A stretch of 64,000 nt of DNA from Mangrovibacterium lignilyticum (GTDB lineage: Bacteria; Bacteroidota; Bacteroidia; Bacteroidales; Prolixibacteraceae): NCBI RefSeq assembly GCF_010882175.1, contig NZ_WKLH01000002.1:1488001-1552000 (forward strand), given 5' to 3'. The position numbers were made by a program, and so were the translations under genes. The notes under the pieces were generated by a model. It was not told the origin of the DNA, ran no database searches, and worked only from the letters and a program-made list of their open reading frames with translations. This document shows positions 18,867-28,388 of this stretch, piece after piece (position 1 is the stretch's first letter; the number at the start of each line of letters is the position of its first letter).

Positions 18867-19775
18867 TTAACTAATCAAATTTTTTTCATCCAGTAGTTTT
18901 TCGCCATTCCACCGGTAAGCTGTCAATTTCCCACACCGACTAACACATGAATCTAAACAGCAAACATTTGATTTAATGATACTTGCAGCATCTCTCATGC
19001 AGTAGTGCCCAAAAAACACAATCGGATCATCTACCGGATACGGATTGCGATGATTTACAATCTCTTGTGGAATATGATAATCCGGTAACTCAAATCGGCT
19101 TTCAAAGGACAGAGATTGAAAGGTTTTTCCCTCCGGGTTTTCCCACCAACGAGATCGAAACGAACGGTGAGCACGTCCCTCTTTATCAAAAATCAACAAA
19201 TCGTGGGGTAACTGGAAGTCGATTCCTTTGCAGGTTTCCCAAAAAGCCTTCGATAAAGGGTGATTATTTTTAGCAATCAACTTAAGTGATTTCTTCTTCA
19301 ATTTGGGCTCATCCAGGTTTTCCTTTAGAAGAGCAATATTATCGTCCTGCCAACAAGCGTGAACCAAACGGATACCTTCAAACTCCAAGTACATTGGAAG
19401 TGTTCTCATCCACGCAATGTGATCTTTCCACTTGCCACGTTCGCTTGCAAATTCAGCCAGGGTTGGATTCAAATCTAAGCGCAATCGCGACCACTTTTTA
19501 CTGATATGCTTTCCTTCTTTATCCAGTAAGCTGTAAAAAAGCGCGTTCACTTCGTGATTTCCAAGAATGGCATAAGCTGCACCATTCTCAACCATATCAC
19601 GAATAATTTGGATGGTTTCTTTTATTCTGGGTCCGCGATTGATAAAGTCGCCCAGAAAAATTGCCTTACGCTCGGGGTGACTGTACAATTTGCCATTCGA
19701 TGTATACCCCATCTGTTTTAGCAAATCTTTCAGCATTCCGGCCTGGCCATGTACGTCTCCGATTATATCATACAT
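18867..19775 (-). CDS. Metallophosphoesterase, PP2A/Ap4A-hydrolase type
   Basis: A 302-residue calcineurin-like phosphoesterase with all metal-binding blocks: DIIGDVHG (residues 3-10), GDFINRGP (about 42-49), GNHE (about 72-75), LVHACW and a late FFGHYC. The layout resembles the PrpE / bis(5'-nucleosyl)-tetraphosphatase branch, so nucleotide or phosphoprotein substrates are possible; the true substrate cannot be told from sequence. It lies downstream of the arabinose operon in the same direction, but the hairpin at 19782-19805 separates the two. Confidence 0.88.
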   Translation of the reverse strand: MYDIIGDVHGQAGMLKDLLKQMGYTSNGKLYSHPERKAIFLGDFINRGPRIKETIQIIRDMVENGAAYAILGNHEVNALFYSLLDKEGKHISKKWSRLRLDLNPTLAEFASERGKWKDHIAWMRTLPMYLEFEGIRLVHACWQDDNIALLKENLDEPKLKKKSLKLIAKNNHPLSKAFWETCKGIDFQLPHDLLIFDKEGRAHRSFRSRWWENPEGKTFQSLSFESRFELPDYHIPQEIVNHRNPYPVDDPIVFFGHYCMRDAASIIKSNVCCLDSCVSRCGKLTAYRWNGEKLLDEKNLIS

Positions 19776-19781
19776 AGGAAC

Positions 19782-19805
19782 AAAAAAGCCCGGTTTTAGC
19801 CGGGC
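19782..19805 (-). terminator. Terminator of the arabinose operon
   Basis: Stem GCCCGG / CCGGGC (19788-19793 / 19800-19805); on the minus strand followed by TTTTTTG, 57 nt after the araB stop. Confidence 0.8.
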
Positions 19806-19861
19806 AATTTATTACTTTTTTCATGAAATGCAATCTTATAACGGATTACAATTATAAAGAT

Positions 19862-21538
19862 TTAACGTGTCAGATTTTGTTCTATAAACTGACCTAGTGC
19901 CTGATACTTTTCATAAATGACCTGGTATTTGACAGCATTTTCAGGAATTGGGTGATATTCGGATTCAAATCCTCCACCCATTTTTTCCTGAGCCTCGTCG
20001 GTTGTTGCATAAATACCGGCAACAACGGCAGCAGCCATCGCTGAACCTAAAGCACAGGCTTGCTCTGAGCGGGCAACTTTAATTGGCATATTCAGCACGT
20101 CACAAACAATCTGCATCACCAACTTCGATTTTTTAGCAACACCACCTAAGGCAATTACACCTTTAATTGGTACACCTTGCTCGATGAAACGATCAACAAT
20201 GGCTTTCGAACCGAAAGCAGTCGCTTCAACCAAAGACCGGAATATACGCGGTGCGTCTGTTCCCAGACTTAAACCGGCCAATGCTCCTTTTAGGTTTTGG
20301 TTGGCATCGGGTGTACGACGACCATTCATCCAGTCAATCGCCAATACGCCTTTTTCATCGATTGGTAATTCTTCCGCAGCCTTACTAAGCTCCAAAATCA
20401 TTTTGTCAGAAAGCTCCTCCAACACTTTTTCACGAGTAGCCTCATCAAGCAATTCAGTCTGACCAATAACCTGCGCTGCAGGCCACATCAAAACCTTTTT
20501 AAACCACGCGTAAATATCGCCAAAAGCAGATTGGCCGGCTTCCATTCCGAGCATACCCGGCACAACCGATCCGTCAACCTGTCCGCAAATACCGGCAATC
20601 AGTTTATCACCCACTTCTTCGGTTGGGGCAACCAACATATCACAAGTTGAAGTTCCCATTACTTTACTCAGATAATAAGGTTCAATTTGTGCACCAACAG
20701 CTCCAAGGTGTGCATCGAAAGCGCCTACACCAACTACAACATCAGTTGATAAGCCAAGCTTTTCGGCCCATTCAGGAGTCAAGTTGCCTACAGCGACATC
20801 ACAGGTATATGTTTCTTTAAACAAGCGATCGCGCAATCCGCTTAAAATCGGATCAAGAGCCACTAAGAACTCTTCGGTAGGTAAACCACCAAAAGCCTCA
20901 TGCCACATCGCTTTATGGCCAGCCGCACAACGGCTACGCTTCATTGTCTTTGGACGTGTTTTACCGGTTAAAACAGCCGGAATCCAGTCGCAATGTTCCA
21001 CCCATGAGTTGGCAGCACGCAAGACACCTGCATCAGCACGTGACACATGCAAAATTTTTGACCAGAACCATTCAGAAGAATAAATTCCACCTTCGTACAT
21101 GGTGAAGTCAATCTTCCAGTTTTTAGCCAAAGCATTGATCTCATCTGCTTCTTTTACGGCTGTATGGTCTTTCCAAAGCACAAACATGGCATTTGGATTT
21201 TCTTCAAAACCAGCAGTCAGAGCCAATGGGGTTCCTTTTTCGTCAACAGCTACCGGAGTCGAACCTGTTGTGTCGATTGAAATACCAACGATATTTTCAG
21301 CCACTCCGGCCGGAGCTTGTTTCAGGGCTTCAATAACCGTGTATTCCAATCCTTCCAGGTAATCCAACGGGTGCTGGCGAAACTGGTTTTCATGAGGAAC
21401 GCAATACATCCCTTTCGCCCAACGTGGGTAAGGAAATACAACGCTGGCAATTTCTTCTCCGGTTGCCACGTCTACAATTAATGAACGTACCGAGTCAGAT
21501 CCATAATCTAAGCCGATCGTATATTTAGTTTGGGTCAT
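19862..21538 (-). CDS. araB: L-ribulokinase
   Basis: Phosphorylates L-ribulose to L-ribulose-5-phosphate with ATP. The 558-residue FGGY kinase has the N-terminal ATP-binding motif TIGLDYGSDSVRSLIVD, the AraB-typical YPRWAKGMYCVPHENQFRQHPLDYLEG, GISIDTTGSTPVAVDE, a mid FGGY signature (MGTSTCDMLV, GMEAGQSAFGD) and the C-terminal GVIALGGVAKKSKLVMQIVCDVLNMPIKV. It is the last gene of araR-araA-SSS-araD-araB, 91 nt after araD, with the operon terminator downstream. Confidence 0.97.
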   Translation of the reverse strand: MTQTKYTIGLDYGSDSVRSLIVDVATGEEIASVVFPYPRWAKGMYCVPHENQFRQHPLDYLEGLEYTVIEALKQAPAGVAENIVGISIDTTGSTPVAVDEKGTPLALTAGFEENPNAMFVLWKDHTAVKEADEINALAKNWKIDFTMYEGGIYSSEWFWSKILHVSRADAGVLRAANSWVEHCDWIPAVLTGKTRPKTMKRSRCAAGHKAMWHEAFGGLPTEEFLVALDPILSGLRDRLFKETYTCDVAVGNLTPEWAEKLGLSTDVVVGVGAFDAHLGAVGAQIEPYYLSKVMGTSTCDMLVAPTEEVGDKLIAGICGQVDGSVVPGMLGMEAGQSAFGDIYAWFKKVLMWPAAQVIGQTELLDEATREKVLEELSDKMILELSKAAEELPIDEKGVLAIDWMNGRRTPDANQNLKGALAGLSLGTDAPRIFRSLVEATAFGSKAIVDRFIEQGVPIKGVIALGGVAKKSKLVMQIVCDVLNMPIKVARSEQACALGSAMAAAVVAGIYATTDEAQEKMGGGFESEYHPIPENAVKYQVIYEKYQALGQFIEQNLTR

Positions 21539-21629
21539 CGCAAATTAGTTTTTAATTTTTTATTGAATTCAGGAATGCCGCCGCTTTCAGTTCTTCCAAA
21601 GAACCAACAAACAGCGAAGGTCTGATACC

Positions 21630-22316
21630 TTATTTTTGACCGTAATAAGCATTAGCGCCGTGTTTGCGCAAAAAGTGCTTATCCAGCAATGTTTGAGACA
21701 TTTCAGTATTTGGGTTAAGCTGGAAAGAGCGGAAAGTCATTTTCGCAACTTCTTCCATGACTACAGCATTATGAACTGCATCATGCGCATCCTTACCCCA
21801 TGAAAACGGAGCATGGTTATTCACCAAAACACCTGGAACATAATCCGGATTTAAACCTTTGAAACATTCAACGATTACATTTCCGGTTTCGAGTTCATAA
21901 GCGCCCTTAATTTCTTCGTCAGTCATTTTACGGGTACAAGGAATTTCGCCGTAAAAGTAATCAGCCTGGGTGGTTCCAATATTCGGAATTGCTTTTCCGG
22001 CTTGCGCCCAGCTTGTAGCCCATTCGGAGTGCGTATGGACAATACCACCAATATTTTCAAAATTTTTATATAAAACCAAGTGTGTCGCCGTATCTGATGA
22101 TGGCTTATATTTTCCTTCCACAACGTTTCCATCCAAGTCGAGAACAACCATATCATCCGGACTCATGCCGTCATAGGCAACACCGCTGGGTTTAATCACA
22201 ACCAACCCTTTTTCACGGTCAATCCCGCTCACATTTCCCCAGGTAAAAATAACCAGCCCGTGTGCGACCAAGTCTAAATTTGCCTGACAAACCTCTTCTT
22301 TCAATTTTTCTAACAT
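21630..22316 (-). CDS. araD: L-ribulose-5-phosphate 4-epimerase
   Basis: Converts L-ribulose-5-phosphate to D-xylulose-5-phosphate, linking arabinose to the pentose phosphate pathway. The 228-residue class II aldolase fold has the phosphate-binding [18 protein letters not shown], the zinc-binding [34 protein letters not shown] and the C-terminal [22 protein letters not shown] transcript hairpin (22408-22440) precedes it in the 172-nt gap after the symporter gene, so araD and araB may be expressed less than araA. Confidence 0.97.
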   Translation of the reverse strand: MLEKLKEEVCQANLDLVAHGLVIFTWGNVSGIDREKGLVVIKPSGVAYDGMSPDDMVVLDLDGNVVEGKYKPSSDTATHLVLYKNFENIGGIVHTHSEWATSWAQAGKAIPNIGTTQADYFYGEIPCTRKMTDEEIKGAYELETGNVIVECFKGLNPDYVPGVLVNNHAPFSWGKDAHDAVHNAVVMEEVAKMTFRSFQLNPNTEMSQTLLDKHFLRKHGANAYYGQK

Positions 22317-22407
22317 CTTTTCTTCTTTTTAAATTGAATCGGAACTCCTTCCATTGATTTAAAAACACAGCAGGACAATTGCACCACCTGCCGGAATAAA
22401 AGAGAAA

Positions 22408-22440
22408 GGAACCGGCCACCTTTGAAGTGTACCGGGTTCC
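22408..22440 (-). terminator. Intercistronic hairpin between symporter gene and araD
   Basis: Stem GGAACC / GGTTCC (22408-22413 / 22435-22440), extended by GG/CC pairs; on the minus strand followed by TTTCTCTTTT. It looks like a leaky terminator or mRNA-stabilising stem inside the operon. Confidence 0.5.
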
Positions 22441-22488
22441 AATCTGTTATTGTTATATGCTACTCATGATTCAATATTCCGAGCGTTA

Positions 22489-24210
22489 TTACCAAAAGTA
22501 AATGTAGAAGGCTACAGTAATACCAATGATAACAACAGAATGGACGACATCCCACTTATTCCAACTGCGGCGAGTTGCTTCTTTGTCTTCGCTGGATGCA
22601 GATGAGAATGTTAAACCTTTCAATTGTTCTGGTGAAGCAGGCTTTGTAAACTTACTAACCACCATTACAACAATAATACTGAAGACTAACATACCACCAC
22701 TGAAGAACAACCAGTTGATGTCGTAGAACAAGGTATAAAAGAAGTTATTCACTCCTTTTTCAGCAGCCCAAAGCTTTACATCAGTATAACCGGCATGTCC
22801 GGCCAAGGTCGAATATAATACTTTAGCACCTAAACGCGTTACACCGACAATAAATCCGGCGATCATCCCCCACATACCACCTTTGGGTGTTGGTTTCGAT
22901 GACAGGATACCCAATAGGAAGGCCGCCGCAATACCCGGTGCCAATACCGATTGAACGTCCTGCAGGTAAGTATATAATACATCACCGATGCTACGCATAA
23001 TCGGGATCCAAAGGATACCCAAAATAACAATCACGACTGTTGCCATACGACCTACCCGAAGTAATTTCGATTCGCTTGTATCGGGTTTATATTTTTTATA
23101 GAAGTCGATGGTAAACAACATCGCCGACGAGTTAAAAAGAGACGCTAATGAACTCATCAAGGCAGCCAGAATACCGCAAACAACCAATCCTTTAACACCG
23201 GCGGGCAAAAGTTTCGCTACCAGAGTTGGGAATGCAGCATCGGCATTTGGAGCACCTCCGTCCATCAAAGGCAGGAAGCTACCTGTTTTTTGATGTATCG
23301 CAAAGGCAATCATACCAGGAATCATGAAAAGGAACACCGGAGTTAATTTCAGGTAAGCGCCGAAGATGGTACCGCGACGAGCTTCCCGTTCGTTTTTCCC
23401 TGACAAAACCCGTTGTACGATAAACTGGTCGGTACACCAATACCAGAAACCAATTACTGCAGATCCCATGAATACACCTAACCACGGGAACTGAGAATCC
23501 CGGTTACTCCGAATTAGGTTGGCCATGCTATCGCCATAATCGTTAACAGGAACAGCTCGGGTGATGCGCATCATTTCGCCCCATCCACCTACTTCTTTCA
23601 AGCCTAGATATACAATGATAATAGAACCCAACAACAAGATAGGAGTCTGAAGAACAGAAGTGTACAACACGGATTTCATCCCGCCGATTACGGTATAAAC
23701 AGCTGTCAATAAAACCAAGCCAATCGCTGAGATCCAGAAGAAGTCGATTCCCCACATGGTTTCAATTCCGAAAACCTGTTGGAAAACCAATCCACCGGCA
23801 TAAACAGTAACAGCAACTTTGGTTAATACATAGCTAATTAAGGAGATCAGGGAAAGAATTGTCCTTGATTCTTTGTTATACCGTCGTTCGAGGAACTCAG
23901 GCATAGTTGACACCATACTGCGTGAATAGAAAGGTACAAAAACCCATCCGAGGATAAGAATCATCCACCCTTGAATCTCCCAGTGTGCCATTGCCATCCC
24001 ACTGGAGGCACCGGCACCAGCCAATCCGATTAAGTGTTCTGATCCGATGTTCGACGCAAAGATTGATGCACCGATTGCGATCCAGGAAGCATCGCGACCC
24101 GCCAGGAAGTAGTCACCTGAAGTTTCTTCTTTTTGGAGGAAAACCCAAGTAATAATTCCGATTAAGGCTAGCGCGAAGATCCCAATAACGATCCAGTCTA
24201 ATAAAGCCAT
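22489..24210 (-). CDS. Sodium:solute symporter (SSS/SLC5), probable L-arabinose importer
   Basis: A 573-residue Na+-coupled sugar symporter with about 14 helices. SGLT-like features are the N-terminal FLAGRDASWIAIGASIFASNIGSEHLIGLAGAGA, the FWYWCTDQFIVQRVLSGKNEREARRG segment (QRxL signature), the GLVVCGILAALMSSLASLFNSSAMLFTIDFYKKY segment and a last C-terminal helix. It sits between araA and araD in one operon, and L-arabinose is the obvious substrate. That substrate is inferred from context; the family also carries galactose, glucose and others. Confidence 0.92.
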   Translation of the reverse strand: MALLDWIVIGIFALALIGIITWVFLQKEETSGDYFLAGRDASWIAIGASIFASNIGSEHLIGLAGAGASSGMAMAHWEIQGWMILILGWVFVPFYSRSMVSTMPEFLERRYNKESRTILSLISLISYVLTKVAVTVYAGGLVFQQVFGIETMWGIDFFWISAIGLVLLTAVYTVIGGMKSVLYTSVLQTPILLLGSIIIVYLGLKEVGGWGEMMRITRAVPVNDYGDSMANLIRSNRDSQFPWLGVFMGSAVIGFWYWCTDQFIVQRVLSGKNEREARRGTIFGAYLKLTPVFLFMIPGMIAFAIHQKTGSFLPLMDGGAPNADAAFPTLVAKLLPAGVKGLVVCGILAALMSSLASLFNSSAMLFTIDFYKKYKPDTSESKLLRVGRMATVVIVILGILWIPIMRSIGDVLYTYLQDVQSVLAPGIAAAFLLGILSSKPTPKGGMWGMIAGFIVGVTRLGAKVLYSTLAGHAGYTDVKLWAAEKGVNNFFYTLFYDINWLFFSGGMLVFSIIVVMVVSKFTKPASPEQLKGLTFSSASSEDKEATRRSWNKWDVVHSVVIIGITVAFYIYFW

Positions 24211-24241
24211 TTAGTTATAGTTTTAGATTATTTATAGTTGA

Positions 24242-25756
24242 TTAAATTCCTTTAGCCAGGTGATAATACAAGTCATTCCACTTCAATTCTTTCTTGAATT
24301 CCGGAATTGTAGTGTCCTTATCGATAACGATAGCCTCAATGCCTGCCATTTCTGCAAAATCCTGCAAATCTTCAACGGTTAAGTCGTATGAGAAACTTGT
24401 ATGGTGTGTTCCGCCTGCTAAGATCCACGCAGCTGCACCAACTTCAAAGTTTGGTTGCGGAATCCAAAGTGCACTAGCTACAGGAAGCTTAGGAAGCTCT
24501 TTTGATTCGATACAATCAACAGCGTTAATAATCATACGAAAACGGCTACCCATATCGACAACAGTTGCTGCAACGCCAGGACCGGTTTTGCTGGTAAATA
24601 CCAAACGAGCAGGATCATTTTTACCGCCAATACCCAATGGGTGAACTTCTAATTTTGGTTTGTGGTCAGCAATTAAAGGACAAACTTCCAACATGTGTGC
24701 TTGTAAAATTGCACTGTTTTCGCCATCAAAGTTCAAGGTGTAATCTTCCAGGAAAGAACATCCTTTGTAATTAGGCATCCCTTGGCTCATAAACCACATC
24801 TGACGACACAAAGCAGCTGTTTTCCAGTCACCTTCGGCACCAAAGCCATATCCGTCAGCCATCAAACGCTGAGAAGCCAACCCTGGCAATTGATCTACAC
24901 CCTCTAAATCGTCGAAGTTCGTCGTGAAAGCTTTTGCACCTTTTTTCTCCAGGTAACGACGCAAACCAATTTCGATACGCGCTGCTTTTACCACTTGTTC
25001 GCGGTCTTTACCACCTTCTTTACAGTTGTCAGCCAACTCGTAATCTTGCTCATATATTTTAACCAATGCAGCTACGTCTTCGTCGCTTACGTTATCCTGA
25101 ACAGATACGAAGTCTGCAATCGGGCTATAGTCAACATGGTAACCGAAAACTCTCTCAGCTTCAACTTTGTCACCGTCTGTTACAGCAACGTTGTTCATTT
25201 GGTCGCCGAAACGAATGATCAACATGTCTTGAGAATCAGCCCATGCAGCAGCGACGCGTGACCAGCCAGCTACTTTTGCAACAACTTTAGGATCTTGCCA
25301 GTGACCGACAACAATTTTGCGTTCCATACGCATACGAGACATGATGTGGCCAAACTCTCTATCACCGTGTGCACTTTGGTTCAGGTTCATGAAATCCATG
25401 TCGATATCGTTCCATGGAATTTCTTTGTTGTATTGTGTATGTAAGTGAAGAATTGGTTTACGTAATTCCTGAAGTCCGTGAATCCACATTTTCGCAGGCG
25501 AGAACGTGTGCATCCAGGTAATTACACCGATGCAGTTTTCTGCACTATTTGCTTGTTTACAAATTGTATGAATTTCTTTTGATCCTACTCCGGTAGGTTT
25601 AACAACTACTTTTACCGGGATATCTGAAGATTGGTCGAATGCAGCAGCAATTTCTTTTGAATGTTCTGCAACTTGTTCCAACGTTTTTGGACCGTACAAG
25701 TGTTGACTACCTGTTACAAACCAAACTTCTAATTTATTCAAATCCTGTGTTGACAT
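24242..25756 (-). CDS. araA: L-arabinose isomerase
   Basis: Converts L-arabinose to L-ribulose. The 504-residue length is normal. Characteristic blocks are EVWFVTGSQHLYGPKTLEQVAEHS, GVITWMHTFSPAKMWI, LHTQYNKEIPWNDIDMDFMNLNQSAHGDREFG, VVGHWQDP, the Mn-binding GFGAEGDWKTAALCR and EDYTLNFD, HMLEVCPLIA and GGTHHTSFSYDL. It starts 41 nt after the Nudix regulator gene and is followed by the symporter gene after 31 nt, consistent with one transcript from the araR promoter region. Confidence 0.98.
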   Translation of the reverse strand: MSTQDLNKLEVWFVTGSQHLYGPKTLEQVAEHSKEIAAAFDQSSDIPVKVVVKPTGVGSKEIHTICKQANSAENCIGVITWMHTFSPAKMWIHGLQELRKPILHLHTQYNKEIPWNDIDMDFMNLNQSAHGDREFGHIMSRMRMERKIVVGHWQDPKVVAKVAGWSRVAAAWADSQDMLIIRFGDQMNNVAVTDGDKVEAERVFGYHVDYSPIADFVSVQDNVSDEDVAALVKIYEQDYELADNCKEGGKDREQVVKAARIEIGLRRYLEKKGAKAFTTNFDDLEGVDQLPGLASQRLMADGYGFGAEGDWKTAALCRQMWFMSQGMPNYKGCSFLEDYTLNFDGENSAILQAHMLEVCPLIADHKPKLEVHPLGIGGKNDPARLVFTSKTGPGVAATVVDMGSRFRMIINAVDCIESKELPKLPVASALWIPQPNFEVGAAAWILAGGTHHTSFSYDLTVEDLQDFAEMAGIEAIVIDKDTTIPEFKKELKWNDLYYHLAKGI

Positions 25757-25797
25757 TGTGATAAAATTTAAGCGTTATTTTATTGATTTATTTCTCT

Positions 25798-26517
25798 TTA
25801 TACTTTTATAATTCTTCCAATTTCCTTATCCGGCATTTCTGCATTTTCATCGTAGCTGTAATAAAATGCACCCTTTTTCGATTCGGTTGAATCTTTCTTG
25901 TTGTGACGTTTCAAGACTCCCAGAGACAAAACCTTTTTTCTGAAATTTCCTGGATCCATACTGCGGAGAAAGATTGCTTCGTACAAGCCACGCAATTGTG
26001 TGAGGGTAAACATTTCGGGCAATAATTCAGGCCCTATAAGCTGATAACCGGCTTTTTGCTGCAATTTAGCCAAGGCTTTACTTACAATTTCGTCGTGGTC
26101 AAAAATCAAATCCGGTTTGTCTTTAATCGAAAACCAGTCAGCACCATACTGATGAACAATTTCTTCATCGTGATCGTCCAAACGAATCAAAGCGTAATAG
26201 GCTATACTGATTACCCGGGCCGCTGTCTCACGATCGGGTTTCGAGAAGGCTGCCACCTGATCCATGTAAATTTCATCAAGGCCGGTTGTTCTTTTCAATA
26301 TTCGTTCGGCCGCTTGGTCTGATGATTCATCCTTCTGAATAAACCCTCCCAGCAATGACCAATTTCCCTTTGAAGGTTCAAAACTCCTCGGGTATAATAA
26401 GAGTTTCAAATCGCCATCCTTGTATCCAAAAATTACACAGTCGACAGCGACATAATGCTGGGGGTGCTCCCCATACAATTCATTTAGCAGAGTTTGATTA
26501 TTCAGTTCCATCGGCAT
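25798..26517 (-). CDS. araR: Nudix/winged-helix transcriptional regulator of arabinose use (AraR, NrtR family)
   Basis: A 239-residue regulator. The N-terminal Nudix-like domain (VAVDCVIFGYKDGDLKLLLYPRS, GNWSLLGGFIQKDESSDQAAERILKRTTGL) keeps the fold, but the catalytic box GX5EX7REUXEEXGU is degenerate (QAAERILKRTTG lacks REXXEE), so it is probably a sugar sensor. The C-terminal winged helix (FTLTQLRGLYEAIFLRSMDPGNFRKKVLSLGVLKR) is typical of NrtR-type regulators; a member of this type controls arabinose genes in Bacteroides. Starts at 26517 and 26511 are both possible. It heads the ara operon and a palindrome lies just upstream. Confidence 0.88.
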   Translation of the reverse strand: MPMELNNQTLLNELYGEHPQHYVAVDCVIFGYKDGDLKLLLYPRSFEPSKGNWSLLGGFIQKDESSDQAAERILKRTTGLDEIYMDQVAAFSKPDRETAARVISIAYYALIRLDDHDEEIVHQYGADWFSIKDKPDLIFDHDEIVSKALAKLQQKAGYQLIGPELLPEMFTLTQLRGLYEAIFLRSMDPGNFRKKVLSLGVLKRHNKKDSTESKKGAFYYSYDENAEMPDKEIGRIIKV

Positions 26518-26526
26518 CAAAATTAT

Positions 26527-26545
26527 AAAAGTACAACTTACTTTT
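26527..26545. promoter_or_regulatory. Candidate AraR operator at the ara promoter
   Basis: Inverted repeat AAAAGTA-N5-TACTTTT, 9 nt upstream of the araR start. A minus-strand TAATTTTG (-7-like, perfect TAnnTTTG) lies at about 26518-26525, between the palindrome and the start codon, so the site would overlap the promoter and suggest autoregulation. Confidence 0.45.
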
Positions 26546-26685
26546 ATTGTCTTTTTCAGTTTTTTTTCGCTATAATGTTTTACAACATAAAAGGCCCATC
26601 AAACAATCCGAAGACAGTCTCATGAGCCTTATATATTATCAAGCTAAGCAACCCTGTTGGATCGCTTAGCAGTATGTATTACTAT

Positions 26686-27969
26686 TTATAACACAGGAAT
26701 ATCTTTATTCACATTTTTACTACCAATCAGTGAATAATAAAATAGGTAAGCCAGTCCAAGGAATGGAACCCAGTAGGAAACCATATACCCCATATTGTCA
26801 GCCACCGCATTTTGGACTAGTGGTAAAATACCACCTCCAACGACCATCGTCATAAAAATACCGGAAGCAGATGCTGTAAATTTCCCCAAGCCTTCAACTG
26901 CCAAATTAAAGATTCCACCCCACATTACAGAAGTGCAAAGTCCAATCAAAACAAGGAACATGGCATTAATAGGTACATTTGCCAATCCCAATGAGATACC
27001 ATTGGCTGTACTTTGAAATACAGGAATTGAAACAGTGGTTGTAATCGGTAAAACAATTGCCATAAGAGCCAAAATCATACCAATACCTGAGGCTGTAATC
27101 AACATCGTCTTACTCGAAACCTTTCCTCCAATAGACGCACCGACAAAACGCCCAACAAGCATCAAAAGCCAATAAGTTGCAACAACGGTACCTGCTGTTG
27201 CAGCGTCCAGGCCTCCGGCGTTAGCATCTGCCAGAAAGAAGAACATAGTTCCGGGAACACCAACTTCTACTCCAACATAAATACCAATTCCAACGGCTCC
27301 CATCACAAAGTGGCGGAATGACCAGGCACTATATTTTGACTTTTCTTTTACTTCTTCTCCGGTTGACAAGTGTGGTTCAGGAATACTTACAAAAGAAAGT
27401 ACGATACCTACTAACGCAAAAATCCCCATTGCCGTGAACATGACAGGGTTTACATCTTTAATTGATGTATTAGAGGTTACGACACCGACTAACATCCCAA
27501 CTAACAAAGGAACCGAAGTACCCATCAATGAGTTAAAAGTAGCACCTACCTGAAGAAGTTGGTTTCCTTTTTTTCCGCCGCCACCAAGCGTATTCAACAT
27601 CGGATTCACAACGACATTTAAAATACACATTGAGAAACCGGCAATGAAAGCACCTAGCAAGTAAACCAAGAAACTTTCAGCTATTCCGGACATATACTGC
27701 ACGCCAACTCCAACAAAACCAACAACAATACCAAGCAATGCTGTTTTCTTGTAACCAATTTTCTCTAACAGTTTACCGGCAGGGATTCCCATAAATAAGT
27801 ATGCCAGGAAGTTCGCAAAGTTCCCCAACATGCCTAAGAAATTCGAAGCCTGAAATTGAGACTTCACAACAACGCCCATTGGCGCAGCCAGATTCGTTAC
27901 AAACGAGATCATACCAAAAAGTAAGATCATCATTAAAATCGGCAATCCATAACTTTTCTTTTGAGTCAT
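26686..27969 (-). CDS. MFS sugar transporter, FHS-like
   Basis: A 427-residue, 12-helix major facilitator protein. It shares the general look of the fucose/glucose-galactose (FHS) subfamily (FANFLAYLFMGIPAGKLLEKIGYKKTALLG, NVVVNPMLNTLGG, FAVEGLGKFT-like IFNLAVEGLGKFTASASGIF). It stands alone between the ara and gal operons, with a consensus promoter 140 nt upstream and a weak hairpin after the stop (GCTAAGC/GCTTAGC, 26643-26670). The substrate is not recognisable; arabinose or galactose are guesses from position. Confidence 0.88.
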   Translation of the reverse strand: MTQKKSYGLPILMMILLFGMISFVTNLAAPMGVVVKSQFQASNFLGMLGNFANFLAYLFMGIPAGKLLEKIGYKKTALLGIVVGFVGVGVQYMSGIAESFLVYLLGAFIAGFSMCILNVVVNPMLNTLGGGGKKGNQLLQVGATFNSLMGTSVPLLVGMLVGVVTSNTSIKDVNPVMFTAMGIFALVGIVLSFVSIPEPHLSTGEEVKEKSKYSAWSFRHFVMGAVGIGIYVGVEVGVPGTMFFFLADANAGGLDAATAGTVVATYWLLMLVGRFVGASIGGKVSSKTMLITASGIGMILALMAIVLPITTTVSIPVFQSTANGISLGLANVPINAMFLVLIGLCTSVMWGGIFNLAVEGLGKFTASASGIFMTMVVGGGILPLVQNAVADNMGYMVSYWVPFLGLAYLFYYSLIGSKNVNKDIPVL

Positions 27970-28111
27970 AATAAATTAAGGTTTAGTGGTTGATTTAAAA
28001 CCATTAATAATTTTAAAATTGTATTGCTTTAGGTTAAATAAAACGCTCTCTTATGTCATGAAAACACACTGCTCAACTGCTATATGTATTTTTGACATTT
28101 TAAATGCGAAC

Positions 28112-28140
28112 CAAAAGTAAAGTATTTTTTAATCCCTCAA
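28112..28140 (-). promoter_or_regulatory. Promoter of the MFS gene at 26686-27969
   Basis: Minus strand: TTG (plus 28138-28140), 18-nt spacer, TACTTTTG (plus 28112-28119, perfect TAnnTTTG). It implies a leader of about 135 nt. That leader holds an inverted repeat TGGTT-N7-AACCA near 27987-28003. No gene is supported in the rest of the 419-nt gap. Confidence 0.65.
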
Positions 28141-28335
28141 AACTATTTCAACCCAATTTTGGAGGACGAATGAAGCCGAAAAATCAAGACTAATTTGTCT
28201 TTTAACTCAGGAACAATACTCGAGTGCTCCAAAGATTCCCGTTGTCAGATTTCCTTTCAAAAGACAAAAACACAACAAGCATAAAAATGGAGATCATCTT
28301 GTCTCGGCAAGGCTTATCATTCCCTAAAAACATAA

Positions 28336-28367
28336 AAGAGGCGGTCAAACTTGGTTTGCCGCCTCTT
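28336..28367 (-). terminator. Terminator of the galT-galK-MFS operon
   Basis: Stem AAGAGGCGG / CCGCCTCTT, extended by CAAAC / GTTTG with one bulge; T-rich run on the minus strand after it. Confidence 0.87.
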
Positions 28368-28388
28368 ATCTGACTATATGGTATGTCT

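Noticed and set aside
26686-27969. Calling this MFS protein an L-fucose permease
   Set aside because: No fucose catabolic genes lie nearby and the diagnostic FucP residues could not be confirmed by eye.
28112-28125. Possible AraR site at the MFS promoter (AAAAGTA then TATTTT)
   Set aside because: The half-site spacing differs from AAAAGTA-N5-TACTTTT and the right arm is imperfect; A/T-rich coincidence is likely.
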